This document shows, piece after piece, positions 8,732 through 18,460 of a stretch of DNA of 64,000 nucleotides (positions within the stretch are counted from its first letter, which is position 1; every line of letters begins with the position of its first letter). The stretch lies in NCBI GenBank assembly GCA_020073305.1, contig JAIQFK010000018.1, forward strand, positions 62,001-126,000, written 5' to 3'. The notes under the pieces were generated by a model. The model was not told where the DNA came from, ran no database searches, and saw nothing but the letters and a program-made list of their open reading frames with translations. The position numbers and the translations under genes are program-made. Source of the stretch: Terriglobia bacterium. GTDB taxonomy: Bacteria; Acidobacteriota; Terriglobia; Bryobacterales; Bryobacteraceae.

Positions 8732-11476
8732 GTGATTTTAAGTTGCTGTCAGGCCTTTGCGAGGACGGCGTTGTCTGCCGTCCTCTTTCTTTTTGCGGCG
8801 AAGTGTCTTGCTCTCCCCCAAGCGTCGAGTTCCATCGATCTAAAAGCGGCGAAGGATTTTCAAGAAGGCCGAGTTGCCGATGCCGAGAGCGCGCTCGAAG
8901 CCGAGTTGCGCGCTCATCCTCAAGACCTTTCGGCATTGAGCCTCAGGGCGGTTATTCTTGACTCCCAGCGGAAATACTCCGAGGCCGAAGAATTCTACCG
9001 CCGCGCTCTACAGATCGCGCCGGGATCTCCCGTTGTATTGAACAATCTCGGGAACCACTATCTTGCCACGGGCAATCCCAAGAAAGCTGAAGAAAGTTTT
9101 CGACGCGCAGTGGCGATTGATCCGCACCATGTGAACGCGAACCTGCAACTCGCCGACATGAGTGTGCAGCGGAAGGACGGCGCGGAAGCTCTGGCGTGCT
9201 TGAGCCGTCTCGCAGCAACTGCTCAAAGCCAACCTGTTGCGCAACTGCTGAAGGCTCAAGCCGTCGTCCTCATGGGCAACTGCAAGTCAGCCATGCCGGT
9301 GCTCAACGCGCTCGAAGAGAAAACAGTTCAAGACCCACACTTTAGTTTTTCCATTGGCCTGGAGTATGCCCAATGCCAGGAATACGATCGAGCGGAGAAA
9401 TCATTCAGCGAGGCCCTGAGAGCCGATCCCTCGAACTTCGACGTTCTGTACAACCTCGGGGTGGCCGCGCGCCGAGCCGGGCACCTCGATCGAGCACAAC
9501 AGGTGTTCGAGGCTGCTCTGCGGTCAAGGCCGGAAGACGTCGATGCTCTCTACGGTTATGGTGATCTGTTGATTGCGGCTAAGGATTTTCTGACGGCAAG
9601 TGCTGTCCTGTACCGAGCTGCGCGATTGGCTCCGGATCGCGCCGATGTGCTTTTGCTTTTGGCTCATGCCACTGAAGAGCTCGGGTATTATGAGGACACC
9701 GCCAGCACCTTGGAAAAGTACCTGAAATTGCGCCCTGCCAACGAGGTTGCCCACCGTGAGCTAGGCTTCTCGTTGATCCTCCAAGGCAAGTTCGAAGAAG
9801 GTCTTCCCCAACTTCGGCAATTCGTGGTCAGGCACCCGCAGGACGCGAGAGGCCAGTATGAACTCGGCGCAGCTGAAGCAACTGCCAGTCCGGAAAAGGC
9901 TCTGTCCCACCTGAATGAGGCGCTCAAGCTCAATCCGGCAATGTCAGAGGCTCGCTTCACGCGTGCGGTGCTTGATTTCCAGAGAGGCAGGCTTGACCAG
10001 TCACTGGCAGATTTCGAGGCGCTGCGAAAAAAAGATCCTAACAGTGCCCGGCTTCTGGACTGGCAAGCCCGAGTCTATTTGAGGCGCGAACAGCCGCAAG
10101 AAGCAGCGAAACTCTTGCAGCAGGCAGTCAACCTGGCTCCCCGCGATCGCGCCATTTTGATTCATTACAGCCAGGCACTCGGAAAACTGGGTCGCACGGA
10201 GGAGCTCAAGGCGGTGTTAGCGTCATTCAAGGAAGCCGCTGCCGGCGGCGCCCAGCCTCGCGCCCGCTCGGGCCTGTTTGATTTTCTCGCTCTCTCCCCG
10301 GGGCAGCAGGACGCCAGGTATCTCGAATCCATACAAGCCGCGGTTAATGAGAACCCAAGCGATGTCGCTCTTAAGGCACGCCTTGCCGAGTACCTGCTGG
10401 AGCAAGGAGAAATCAAGCGCGCTGCCGCTGTATTTCAGGAGGTGCTTGCGGCGGGAGCTGGTAGCGCGACGCTGGCCGACTGCGGGAAGGCCCTACTGGA
10501 GCATGAGCAGTATGGTTTGGCTGCGGAATTTCTTCGAAAGGCGCCGAATGCGAAGCTGGACCTGGCAATCGCCGTGTTCCATTCCGTTGGCTCCCAAGCC
10601 GGACTGGCCGAACTCGATGAAATTCCGGCCGACCAACGCGCCGGCGACTACTTTATACTTCGCGCCCAGATCCAGGATTCTGTGGGCAAAACCGCAGAAG
10701 CGGCGGACTCGCTGGATCGAGGTATTCGCGCGGCCCCCCGGCGTGCCGATATGTATTTTGAGGCCGCTGCGTTTCTGATTCAACACAGCCAATTCAAGCA
10801 GGCGGCGGCATTACTGGAAGATGCAACCCGCCTGATCCCGGATGCGGCTAACTTGTGGCTGGCGCGGGCGATTGCTCTTGAGTTGCCGGTGGCGCATGGG
10901 AAATCCCACGACGACGAGTTGCGGAGCGAAGAAGCAAAGAAGGTTCTGGCGCAAATTGAGTCCCGCTGGCCGGCATGGGACCGCCCCTACCTCGTGCACG
11001 GCATGATCTTGCAGGACGGACTGAAATCGAAGGAAGCGAAGCAGATGCTCGATTTAGCGATTGCCCTCGGATGCCGGGAAGCGGACGCTTATTATTACCA
11101 AGCTTTAGCCATCACAAATACGACCCTGGTCAATCTGCCGGAGGCGCAGGAGGCCATCTCACAGGCAGTGGCATTAGACCCCGAAAATGCCGCAAGCAGG
11201 GCACTGTACGGACAGATTCTCCTGGATGGGGGAAACTCCCAGGCCGCTGTTCAACAGCTCCTCGCCGCGGTGCGGCTTCAGCCGATACTCTATCGCGCGC
11301 ATGATCTCTTGCGCACGGCCTACCTCAAGATGGGAGAGAGTGACAAAGCCGGTGAAGAATTGAATCAGATGAAGCGCATTGCGAAAGAGAGTTCCGAGGG
11401 CGACCAGGCTACCTCGTCGATGGAGCGTCTCTTGTTCACCGTGCGTCCGCCGGGCGCCAATGCAGCAAAGGAATGA
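8732..11476 (+). CDS. Large TPR-repeat protein
   Basis: This ~915-aa protein is made largely of tetratricopeptide repeats. Clear 34-residue units recur, for example SEAEEFYRRALQIAPGSPVV, PKKAEESFRRAVAIDPHHV and YDRAEKSFSEALRADPSNFD, with further blocks near the C-terminus (LPEAQEAISQAVALDPENAA). A short N-terminal hydrophobic segment (TALSAVLFLFAAKCLALPQ) looks like a signal peptide, placing it in the periplasm. Start is uncertain: GTG at 8732 or TTG at 8723 after AGGTAGG. It lies 50 bp after the receptor and is probably co-transcribed. TPR arrays scaffold protein complexes; no catalytic domain is visible. Confidence 0.85.
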   Translation: MILSCCQAFARTALSAVLFLFAAKCLALPQASSSIDLKAAKDFQEGRVADAESALEAELRAHPQDLSALSLRAVILDSQRKYSEAEEFYRRALQIAPGSPVVLNNLGNHYLATGNPKKAEESFRRAVAIDPHHVNANLQLADMSVQRKDGAEALACLSRLAATAQSQPVAQLLKAQAVVLMGNCKSAMPVLNALEEKTVQDPHFSFSIGLEYAQCQEYDRAEKSFSEALRADPSNFDVLYNLGVAARRAGHLDRAQQVFEAALRSRPEDVDALYGYGDLLIAAKDFLTASAVLYRAARLAPDRADVLLLLAHATEELGYYEDTASTLEKYLKLRPANEVAHRELGFSLILQGKFEEGLPQLRQFVVRHPQDARGQYELGAAEATASPEKALSHLNEALKLNPAMSEARFTRAVLDFQRGRLDQSLADFEALRKKDPNSARLLDWQARVYLRREQPQEAAKLLQQAVNLAPRDRAILIHYSQALGKLGRTEELKAVLASFKEAAAGGAQPRARSGLFDFLALSPGQQDARYLESIQAAVNENPSDVALKARLAEYLLEQGEIKRAAAVFQEVLAAGAGSATLADCGKALLEHEQYGLAAEFLRKAPNAKLDLAIAVFHSVGSQAGLAELDEIPADQRAGDYFILRAQIQDSVGKTAEAADSLDRGIRAAPRRADMYFEAAAFLIQHSQFKQAAALLEDATRLIPDAANLWLARAIALELPVAHGKSHDDELRSEEAKKVLAQIESRWPAWDRPYLVHGMILQDGLKSKEAKQMLDLAIALGCREADAYYYQALAITNTTLVNLPEAQEAISQAVALDPENAASRALYGQILLDGGNSQAAVQQLLAAVRLQPILYRAHDLLRTAYLKMGESDKAGEELNQMKRIAKESSEGDQATSSMERLLFTVRPPGANAAKE

Positions 11477-11656
11477 AAGTTCTCAGCGAACTAACCGTTC
11501 GCTAAAAAGGAATCTTCGTTTGTTCACCGATTCCAGCGGGTGATTTTTCGAACTGAGGCTCGACGCGTAAGCATTCGAGGAATGCGGGTCCTGCCGAACA
11601 CGCACTTGCCTAAGGTGGATTGGTTGCGCGCTGAAATGCGCCGGAAGGGGTTTTCC

Positions 11657-13837
11657 ATGCAGGAGCTTGCGAACTCAGCTTGGTTCCTCCTGATCCTGAT
11701 TGTGACACTGCTCCCTCCACTTGATGCAATAGCTCTCCCTGCATCGCAAGCAGATGTACCGCCTTCATCAGAGTTGGAATTGAAGCCGGTCTTGGATCTG
11801 GCGCACAGAGTAGTCCCGTGGATGGACGGGAAGCTAATTCTCATCCGCATTCCGAAAGAGCGCGGGGATGATGTGTTCGATCTGCGAACGGAGGGCGGCA
11901 AGCTCGTCATTCGGGCATCCGGCCCGCCCGGCGCGGCGATGGGGCTGAACTACTATCTCCGGTACTATTGCCATCGCTCGATGTCGCAGGTTGGCAACAA
12001 CCTTGCGCCAGTCAAAGATCTCCCCGGGCTGGCGCGGCCTGTGCATCGAACTTCACGTTTCAAGTATCGGTATTTCCTGAATTACTGCACTTTCAATTAC
12101 ACGTTCGCGTTTGCGGACTGGCCCGCGTGGGAGCGCGAACTCGATTGGATGGCGCTGAATGGCATCAATCTGGCGCTGGCGGTGAATGGAACCGAAGCGG
12201 TCTGGGAGAACACGCTGCGCCGCTTTGGATACAACGATGCAGAGATCCTGCAATTCATTCCCGGACCGGCGTACACGTCATGGTGGCTGATGGGCAACCT
12301 GGAAGGTTGGGGCGGGCCAGTGACGCAGCGAATGATTGATGATCGCGAGGTGCTGGAGAAGGAAATTCTGGAACGGATGCGCGAGCTGGGAATCGAGCCG
12401 GTTATGCAGGGTTTTTATGGGATGGTGCCGGCATCGCTGGCGCAGAAGTTCCCGGGCGCGCGGATTCTGAAACAAGGCCGCTTTAACAGTTTTCGCAGAC
12501 CGGACATATTGCTTTCGTCAGACCCGCTGTTTGTGCGGATGGCGTCCGTTTACTACGAGGAATTGAGCAAACTATACGGGACGGTGCGGTTTTATGGGGG
12601 CGACCTATTCCATGAAGGTGGAATCGCTGAAGGTCTCGATCTTGCGCCGCTCGGGCGCGGCGTGCAGGACACCATCCTTAAGGCGAACCCGGACGCGGCA
12701 TGGGTACTACAGGGATGGCAGGGAAATCCCAAGCAGGGATTGCTGGACGGGCTTTCGCCGGCGCATGTCCTGATCCTCAATATGGAGAGCAACGATTGGG
12801 AGACGAGGAAAGGATTTGGCGGATTCCCCTGGATCTGGGGGAACATCAATAACTATGGCGATAACACGGGGTTGTTTGGCGGCCCGCCGCGGATCGCTTC
12901 GGAGCCGGCGCGCGCGATAACCGGGCCGTATGGCACAAGTATGGCGGGTGTGGGCGCGCTGATGGAGGGGACGAATAACAATCCTGTCGTATACGAACTC
13001 CTCTTCGATGCGGCATGGATGGATAAGCCAGTCGATTTGCGCGAGTGGATTCGGGGTTATGTGAAGTGGCGGTATGGGGAAGATACGCCGGAGCTGGAGC
13101 ATGCGTGGCAACTGCTGTTGGAGACTGCATACAAGTCAAGTGCTCGCCCGGAACCTGTTTTCTGCGCTCGTCCATCCTTGGCCGTAGACAGGGTGAGTAC
13201 GTGGGGATCGACAAAGATCCCATACGATGAGGCGAAACTGGAGGAGGCAGCGAGGGAGTTCCTAAAGGGCGGCGACCGGGTAGGAGGGATCGATGCATAT
13301 CAATACGACGCGGTGAATCTTGTGCGACAGGTGCTAAGTAATCGTGGCCTTGCAGCGTACCACAAGATGGTCACGGCCTATCAGGCGCACGACGTGGCCG
13401 GATTTGAGGCAGCAAAGCAGGAATTTCTGAGGCTGCCGTATGCGGAGGTCTCGCTGCTGAGCACACGGCGCGAATTCATGCTGGGAACATGGCTTGCCGC
13501 AGCGAAGGCCATGGGGCATACGAACGAGGAAAAGAATTTGTGCGAAAAGAACGCACGAACACTGATTTCGTACTGGGGCCCGGATGATCCCGCGGCCGTG
13601 GCGCGCGATTATGCATATAAGGAATGGTCGGGCCTATTGGAAGATTATTATTTGCCACGGTGGGAGATGTTCGTCAATGATCTGGGCGCGCAGCTCCGGG
13701 GCAGGACGGGGCGGGATATCAATTACTTTGAATTCGACCAAAGGTGGACGGAGGAACGTAAGGACTACCCGGTCGATCCTCGTGGCGATCCCGTGCGCGC
13801 TGCTGCCGCGGCTCTCGCCAGTCTTGCGCAAAGGTGA
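11657..13837 (+). CDS. Alpha-N-acetylglucosaminidase, GH89 (NAGLU-like)
   Basis: The ATG at 11657 follows GGAAGGGG and opens a signal peptide (NSAWFLLILIVTLLPPLDAIA); earlier in-frame starts would bury it. The 726-aa protein has all NAGLU parts: an N-terminal domain (GAAMGLNYYLRYYCHRSMSQ), a TIM-barrel with the catalytic-acid region YGGDLFHEGG (about residues 314-323), a second catalytic region GALMEGTNNNPVVYELLF (about 436-453), and an all-helical C-terminal domain. GH89 enzymes release terminal alpha-linked N-acetylglucosamine, as in heparan sulfate or mucin glycans. Being exported and near a TonB receptor and TPR protein, it probably feeds on host- or soil-derived amino-sugar polymers. Confidence 0.92.
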   Translation: MQELANSAWFLLILIVTLLPPLDAIALPASQADVPPSSELELKPVLDLAHRVVPWMDGKLILIRIPKERGDDVFDLRTEGGKLVIRASGPPGAAMGLNYYLRYYCHRSMSQVGNNLAPVKDLPGLARPVHRTSRFKYRYFLNYCTFNYTFAFADWPAWERELDWMALNGINLALAVNGTEAVWENTLRRFGYNDAEILQFIPGPAYTSWWLMGNLEGWGGPVTQRMIDDREVLEKEILERMRELGIEPVMQGFYGMVPASLAQKFPGARILKQGRFNSFRRPDILLSSDPLFVRMASVYYEELSKLYGTVRFYGGDLFHEGGIAEGLDLAPLGRGVQDTILKANPDAAWVLQGWQGNPKQGLLDGLSPAHVLILNMESNDWETRKGFGGFPWIWGNINNYGDNTGLFGGPPRIASEPARAITGPYGTSMAGVGALMEGTNNNPVVYELLFDAAWMDKPVDLREWIRGYVKWRYGEDTPELEHAWQLLLETAYKSSARPEPVFCARPSLAVDRVSTWGSTKIPYDEAKLEEAAREFLKGGDRVGGIDAYQYDAVNLVRQVLSNRGLAAYHKMVTAYQAHDVAGFEAAKQEFLRLPYAEVSLLSTRREFMLGTWLAAAKAMGHTNEEKNLCEKNARTLISYWGPDDPAAVARDYAYKEWSGLLEDYYLPRWEMFVNDLGAQLRGRTGRDINYFEFDQRWTEERKDYPVDPRGDPVRAAAAALASLAQR

Positions 13838-13853
13838 GTAGTTGGCTTTTCCG

Positions 13854-15512
13854 TTATTTGAACCCGGCACCTTCGACAATCGTTACGTAACGGTCGGCTG
13901 CGACATTGTTCAGCTCCTGCACAGTCCCGGAAGGCCAGCGAATCTCCACGCGATCTGCTGTTTTGTGGGGACCCAAACCGAAATGAGTCGGTCCAGCGCT
14001 CGATGACGCGTATCCCCTCGCAAAAGCAACATGATTGTGCTGCGTCAATGTGCCTGCCACGACTTTGATTCTTGCGCCGATCCCGTCGCGATTGCTTTTG
14101 GTTCCTTGAAGCTTGAAAGCCAGCCAGTGATTCTCGCCGGGGCTGTCGTTGACCCAGATTTCCGCCGGCGCGCTGATAGCGCTCGTCACGACGTCGAGCT
14201 TTCCATCGCCGTTGAGATCACCCACCACCGATCCACGGTGCCGTCTGGGCGGCTGTGCGGTAAGGCCAGCTTCCGCGGTGAGCGCCCGGAATTTGAATCC
14301 CCCCAGATTCTGGAACACAGTATTGTGCTGGTCCATCTGCATGTCGGGCCTTGAGACCCCCTCGACGTGTCCTCGCGTGACGAACAAGTCCTTCCAACCG
14401 TCGTTGTCGAAATCGGCGAGCGTTGGCGAATAGCCTGCCATCGGCAGGCTCAGGCGATCCATGCCGCTCGAAACCGTGACGTCCTTGAACCCGCCGCCCA
14501 AATTGCGAAACAGCGGAAAAGTCTGATAATTGAGTGCCACGAAATTGATATCCGGCAAGCCGTCGTTATCAATATCACCGAAGTCTACGCCCATCCCCGA
14601 GATGAATTGGCCGTTCTCCGTCAGCGCGACGCCCTTTTCGAAAGCCACCTCCTCGAATTTCCCGCCGCCCTTGTTATGAAACAGCCAGTTACACATCGTG
14701 TCGTTGGTCACGAACAAATCCACCCAGCCATCGAGATCGTAATCCGCAACGGCTACGCCCATGCCTTTTCCCGGATGCACGCGAAGTCCCCATTCCGCGG
14801 AAACGTCGCGGAACGTTCCGTCGCCGTTGTTGAGGAAGAGTTGGTTGGGTGTCGTCTTGTAAAACTTTGGATGGCAATAGTCGCGGACGCCGGGCTGTAT
14901 ATAGCACGGGGGCTCGGTTTTAACATCCCAGGCGAGGTAATTGAGGACGAACAAATCGAGCAAGCCGTCGTTGTTGACATCGAGCCAAGCTCCGCCAACT
15001 GACCATAGCGGACCAAACTCTGAATCGCGGGTGACCAATCCGGCTTTCTCCGTGACATCCGTGAATGTACCGTCACCGTTATTGTGATAGAGATGGTTCG
15101 CGTGAACGCCGCCAACGAACAGGTCCGGATGGCCGTCGTTGTCGTAATCGCCGACGGCGACGCCGTTCGAGAAGCCGGCGCCGGTAAGCCCCGCTTTCTC
15201 GGTAACGTCCCTGAAATTCCCTCTGCCATCGTTTTCGAAGAGCCGATTCGAATACTGGGGCGAAGTTTTGATCAGGGAATGAATGTCAGCCCCATTCGCG
15301 AAAAAAATGTCGAGATGACCGTCGTTGTTGTAATCAAACAGGCCAACCCCGCCGGCCATCGTCTCCGGAGCGTGACGCTCCGGCGTTTCGCAGCTATCGA
15401 GGTGGAAATCAATCGGACGATAAGTGAAGTGGATGGGTGAGGCTAGGGCTTCCCGCCTCGAGCGTATGGCTCCCGCGGCCATCAATAGGGTCAGGAACTC
15501 TCGCCGTTTCAT
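13854..15512 (-). CDS. FG-GAP/VCBS repeat protein with ASPIC/UnbV domain
   Basis: This ~552-aa CRTAC1-like protein starts with a Tat-type signal (MKRREFLTLLMAAGA). Repeated calcium-binding VCBS/FG-GAP blades follow, each with a D-x-D-x-D-G core: FDYNNDGHLDIFFANG, GDYDNDGHPDLFVGG, LDVNNDGLLDLFVLN, ADYDLDGWVDLFVTND, GDIDNDGLPDINFVA and GDLNGDGKLDVVTS. The C-terminus is an ASPIC/UnbV domain (VEIRWPSGTVQELNNV). It probably folds as an extracytoplasmic beta-propeller that binds proteins or carbohydrates. These genes are abundant in Acidobacteriota and Planctomycetota near polymer-degradation loci. It is convergent with the GH89 gene, with only 16 bp between stops. Confidence 0.88.
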   Translation of the reverse strand: MKRREFLTLLMAAGAIRSRREALASPIHFTYRPIDFHLDSCETPERHAPETMAGGVGLFDYNNDGHLDIFFANGADIHSLIKTSPQYSNRLFENDGRGNFRDVTEKAGLTGAGFSNGVAVGDYDNDGHPDLFVGGVHANHLYHNNGDGTFTDVTEKAGLVTRDSEFGPLWSVGGAWLDVNNDGLLDLFVLNYLAWDVKTEPPCYIQPGVRDYCHPKFYKTTPNQLFLNNGDGTFRDVSAEWGLRVHPGKGMGVAVADYDLDGWVDLFVTNDTMCNWLFHNKGGGKFEEVAFEKGVALTENGQFISGMGVDFGDIDNDGLPDINFVALNYQTFPLFRNLGGGFKDVTVSSGMDRLSLPMAGYSPTLADFDNDGWKDLFVTRGHVEGVSRPDMQMDQHNTVFQNLGGFKFRALTAEAGLTAQPPRRHRGSVVGDLNGDGKLDVVTSAISAPAEIWVNDSPGENHWLAFKLQGTKSNRDGIGARIKVVAGTLTQHNHVAFARGYASSSAGPTHFGLGPHKTADRVEIRWPSGTVQELNNVAADRYVTIVEGAGFK

Positions 15513-15703
15513 CGGATCCAATCAGTGTTTCCCAACTTCAGCGACGGCAGAGGTTCGATCAGGCTTCGTGCCCTTCTTCGCTCCGGCGCATTATCATACC
15601 ATGTTCCACACGCGAACTTTGAGGCCACGTTTGGTGATTTAGAAACCCATGGAAGCGATGTTTCTATATGGCAACTTCATTTCCCCCGGCCCGGAATTTT
15701 CTT

Positions 15704-16544
15704 GGACAGTTGTGTTGCAAAAAAGATTGTGGCAACAAACCAGACCAGATACCAATCTGTGCGGATCAATTATTTCAGCTCTTCAATCCAAGGGTTTCCC
15801 GGAGGAACTGAATCTGCCCGAGCACATCCCCTTTAGGCAACCAGCTCACTTGGCCTTTCCGAATCATGTGCACAACCTCGTAGCCTTGAATCGTTCGCCA
15901 CGCTCCATCGAACGATCGAAATCCTTGGCGGGCATTCACCCGCCGCTTGATCGCTCGATGGTCCTGTTCCACAACATTGTTTAAATACGGGCAGGTTCGA
16001 CAGCGGCATCGGCGCCCGAGTCTCCGCTCCTGCTTCAGCTCCGCAATTACCTTCGGGTAAGACGGGTTGTCGTCTACTGTGATGACCCGCGGCCGGGGAT
16101 GGCCGGGAGCAGCCAAGGCTTTCTGGAAGAACCGCTTGGCGGCTGCCGCGTCACGCTCTGCAGAAAACCAAAAGTCGATCGTGGCGCCGGTGGAATCGAC
16201 GGCACGATACAGATACCGCCAGTTCCCACCCTGACAAATGTACGTTTCGTCGACCCTCCAAGAGCCGTTGGTTGGCTTCAGTTCCCGCCGGCACCTCCTG
16301 TTCAGTTCGGGCGCGTAGCGCTGCACCCAGCGCCAAATGGTGGTGTGATCCGCGGGGAGGCCCCGTTCCATGAGCAATTCCTCGACGTCCCGATACGAAA
16401 GCGAGAACCGGAGATACCAACCGACTGCGCAAACAATAATGTCGGGTTCGAAGTGCCGCCATTTAAACAGCGCGGGCAATGGTTTGATCATGCGATGTCC
16501 TGCAGCCTATCAGACTCGTTCACTGAGTTTTTGCAACACTGCCC
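15704..16544 (-). mobile_element. IS6-family insertion sequence
   Basis: A single transposase gene is bracketed by imperfect inverted ends: GGACAGTTGTGTTGCAAAAA at 15704-15723 and, on the other strand from 16544, GGGCAGTGTTGCAAAAACTC. The shared GTTGCAAAAA core resembles IS6-family termini. I see no clear 8-bp target duplication in the immediate flanks (upstream GGAATTTTCTT, downstream TCTGTACCGG), so the element may have arisen by co-integrate resolution or recombination. Exact ends are approximate. Confidence 0.7.
15775..16491 (-). CDS. IS6-family DDE transposase
   Basis: The 238-aa length is normal for the family. An N-terminal HTH region (LPADHTTIWRWVQRYAPEL) precedes the catalytic core. 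The DDE residues are visible: D81 in RVDETYI, D140 or D141 in ITVDDNPSYP, and E175 in NNVVEQDHRAIK. The protein appears intact, so the element may be active. IS6 enzymes move by replicative transposition. Confidence 0.92.
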   Translation of the reverse strand: MIKPLPALFKWRHFEPDIIVCAVGWYLRFSLSYRDVEELLMERGLPADHTTIWRWVQRYAPELNRRCRRELKPTNGSWRVDETYICQGGNWRYLYRAVDSTGATIDFWFSAERDAAAAKRFFQKALAAPGHPRPRVITVDDNPSYPKVIAELKQERRLGRRCRCRTCPYLNNVVEQDHRAIKRRVNARQGFRSFDGAWRTIQGYEVVHMIRKGQVSWLPKGDVLGQIQFLRETLGLKS

Positions 16545-16595
16545 TCTGTACCGGCCTGGAACGTTGTTTTGATTCGAGGTCGCGGCCGCCCAGCC

Positions 16596-16873
16596 TGGAC
16601 GGGGCCGTCAACAAACGCTTCCTGTCAACCGGAGAAACCGGAGAATTCGCAAGTGAAAACGTGGGGTTCGGCCTCAACCCTGTGGGGTTCAGCTTGGGCT
16701 CGCACGATGCCTCTCGTCCAACCGGAGAGAACGCGCGACGCGCAAAGACGTACGGAATGTTGCGGATAAGGGCGCGGGAATGGTCTCGCGCTTCTGTCAA
16801 CGAAACACGGCCTTCGAGTTGGGGCAAAAAGGTAGTGGCTCCCCGGGAAACGTGGTTTCCAACAACCTCTCCG
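16596..16873 (+). repeat. Dispersed ~280-bp repeat, copy A
   Basis: This stretch matches 48453-48728 nearly base for base over the first ~85 bp (from TGGACGGGGCCGTCAACAAA to CGGCCTCAACCCTG) and again over the last ~45 bp (from GTAGTGGCTCCCCGG to CAACCTCTCCG), with a diverged middle of similar length. The terminal part contains a short palindrome, GGAAAC-GTG-GTTTCC. Frames across the repeat are open on both strands but do not look like a conserved protein. It sits just outside the IS6 element in the same orientation as copies B and C. Confidence 0.8.
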
Positions 16874-16879
16874 CGCCCC

Positions 16880-17460
16880 TGGACCTACCAGATCTTCAAG
16901 AACTGGCTAGACAGTTGCCGCCGGGGGACGCGCCGGCACCGAGGGAACTTGCGGGTGTGGTAGCCAGCAATGGGAAAGGTCCACGGAGCAAAGAAACACG
17001 GCCAGATTTTGGCGCTGGTCCGAGGTGCTCGAACCTGCGGCATGGGCTTCTACACGTGCGAGCGGAAGAAGCTACGCTCGGCTGAGGGACGCGATGCGTG
17101 GCAGACCTCTAAGGCTCGCATCGGATATCCCATAAAGATACTAGCAGATAAAGAACTAACAGACCCTTTACACCTAAACAGTACGGGTACATACTAATTC
17201 TGTAAATGCCTCGCAAATGCACCAGTTGATGCTGATCACGCGCACGCGAAAGCTGATCTGAGGCAAAGCAGGTCCCGCCCCTTTTGCCACGGAACCTCGC
17301 CCGGCAGAACTAAAGTCCCGACGGTTCACGAAACCCCGAGATGCTAGGCTCACTCCGGTCTAGGCACTCGGGCCGGTTGCTAATCGGTACTGAATACGAT
17401 GAGAGCCGTAGGGCGTACTATGCTTTTGGCGACGTGGGAGCAAAACGAGAGGTGATTCGA
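16880..17460. other. Intergenic, AT-richer stretch without a convincing gene
   Basis: A short frame at 16970-17197 (beginning MGKVHGAKKHGQILALVRG) has no good ribosome-binding site and no known motif. The segment near 17100-17200 is markedly AT-richer than its surroundings, which may mark an insertion scar or the promoter region of the secreted protein gene that starts at 17461. Confidence 0.4.
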
Positions 17461-18309
17461 ATGAAGACCCTTTGTGCACTCGCATTCCTTGGGGCAATGC
17501 CACTTGCAGCCCAGCCGACAGCTATCGCTCTATCTGAGCCCGTCGCACCAAGATTTGTTACCATCCCTCACGTTGCAGCTGGAGGAACCTGGAACACCGA
17601 GTTCACCGCGGTGAACTGTAGTGACACTTTCCAGCAGGTTCAGATCGTGTTCTTCGATGACCACCTGCAGGCTCTGCGTCCAGCGCTGTCCGGTTTGAAA
17701 CCGGGGATGAGCATGACTAACGGCGTCCTTGTTTCACTACAGCCAATGGGATCCTTTACGTTCCAAACCGATACCGATGCAAGCAGCCCGGCAATTAGCG
17801 GGCACGCTATCGTGAGCACTCCGGGCGTTTCCATTTCCATAAACGAAAGCGTGCGCGTTTTTGTCGTGTACCGGCAGCACCTCAATACGCATCAAGAGGA
17901 TTTCGAAGCAGCCGTGCCGCAATTCTATCCAAACGAAATGATCGTGTTTCCGTTCGACAACAGCAACGGATACGTTACGGGCATTGGTCTGACCAACCAT
18001 TCTCCCTTGCTCCTTGCGGTGAACGTTGTGATACGGGATGAGAATGGAACAACCCTTTGGACGGGAGACATGCCACGTGACGCTCGTAGGTTACCTCCGT
18101 TCCATGAGGCCTTTCTGCTCCGGGATAAATTTCCGGTCACAAGCGGCATCAAAGGCACCATCCTATTCAGCGTCCGTACCCCGACGCCTTCAACCACCTT
18201 GTATAAGATGCTGTCAGCAATTGCCTTACGCTTTAGCCCGATGGGTCCTTTTACGAGCCTGACTCCTGTGTATCAAGGATATGCCAGCGGGTTCCCATAC
18301 CATAACTGA
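17461..18309 (+). CDS. Secreted protein of unknown function
   Basis: The ATG at 17461 is preferred over an ORF start 120 bp upstream because it follows GAGAGGTG and opens a clean signal peptide (MKTLCALAFLGAMPLAAQ). The mature ~264-aa protein is rich in beta-type segments: FVTIPHVAAGGTWNTEFTAV, QQVQIVFFDDH, FTFQTDTDASS, VTGIGLTNHSPLLLAVNVVI and GTILFSVRTP. These recall exported proteins predicted to form Ig-like sandwich folds, common in Acidobacteriota. No enzyme motif is visible. It stands alone between the repeat region and a convergent stress-protein gene. Confidence 0.75.
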   Translation: MKTLCALAFLGAMPLAAQPTAIALSEPVAPRFVTIPHVAAGGTWNTEFTAVNCSDTFQQVQIVFFDDHLQALRPALSGLKPGMSMTNGVLVSLQPMGSFTFQTDTDASSPAISGHAIVSTPGVSISINESVRVFVVYRQHLNTHQEDFEAAVPQFYPNEMIVFPFDNSNGYVTGIGLTNHSPLLLAVNVVIRDENGTTLWTGDMPRDARRLPPFHEAFLLRDKFPVTSGIKGTILFSVRTPTPSTTLYKMLSAIALRFSPMGPFTSLTPVYQGYASGFPYHN

Positions 18310-18460
18310 CGCTAGATGCGATCACGTCGCCTGGTTCCCGCATCACCATCGTCGAGGACATCTGATATTGCGAGCGTGGAACATTCCTTCGAATGAGCGG
18401 CTGACATCTGATGTGGTTTCGCTCGTCGCCATACTGCTGGCCACACTTGATACAGGCAAC

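Noticed and set aside
16970-17197. Possible small gene of 75 codons
   Set aside because: No ribosome-binding site, no motif and an atypical AT-rich 3' half; not reported as a CDS.
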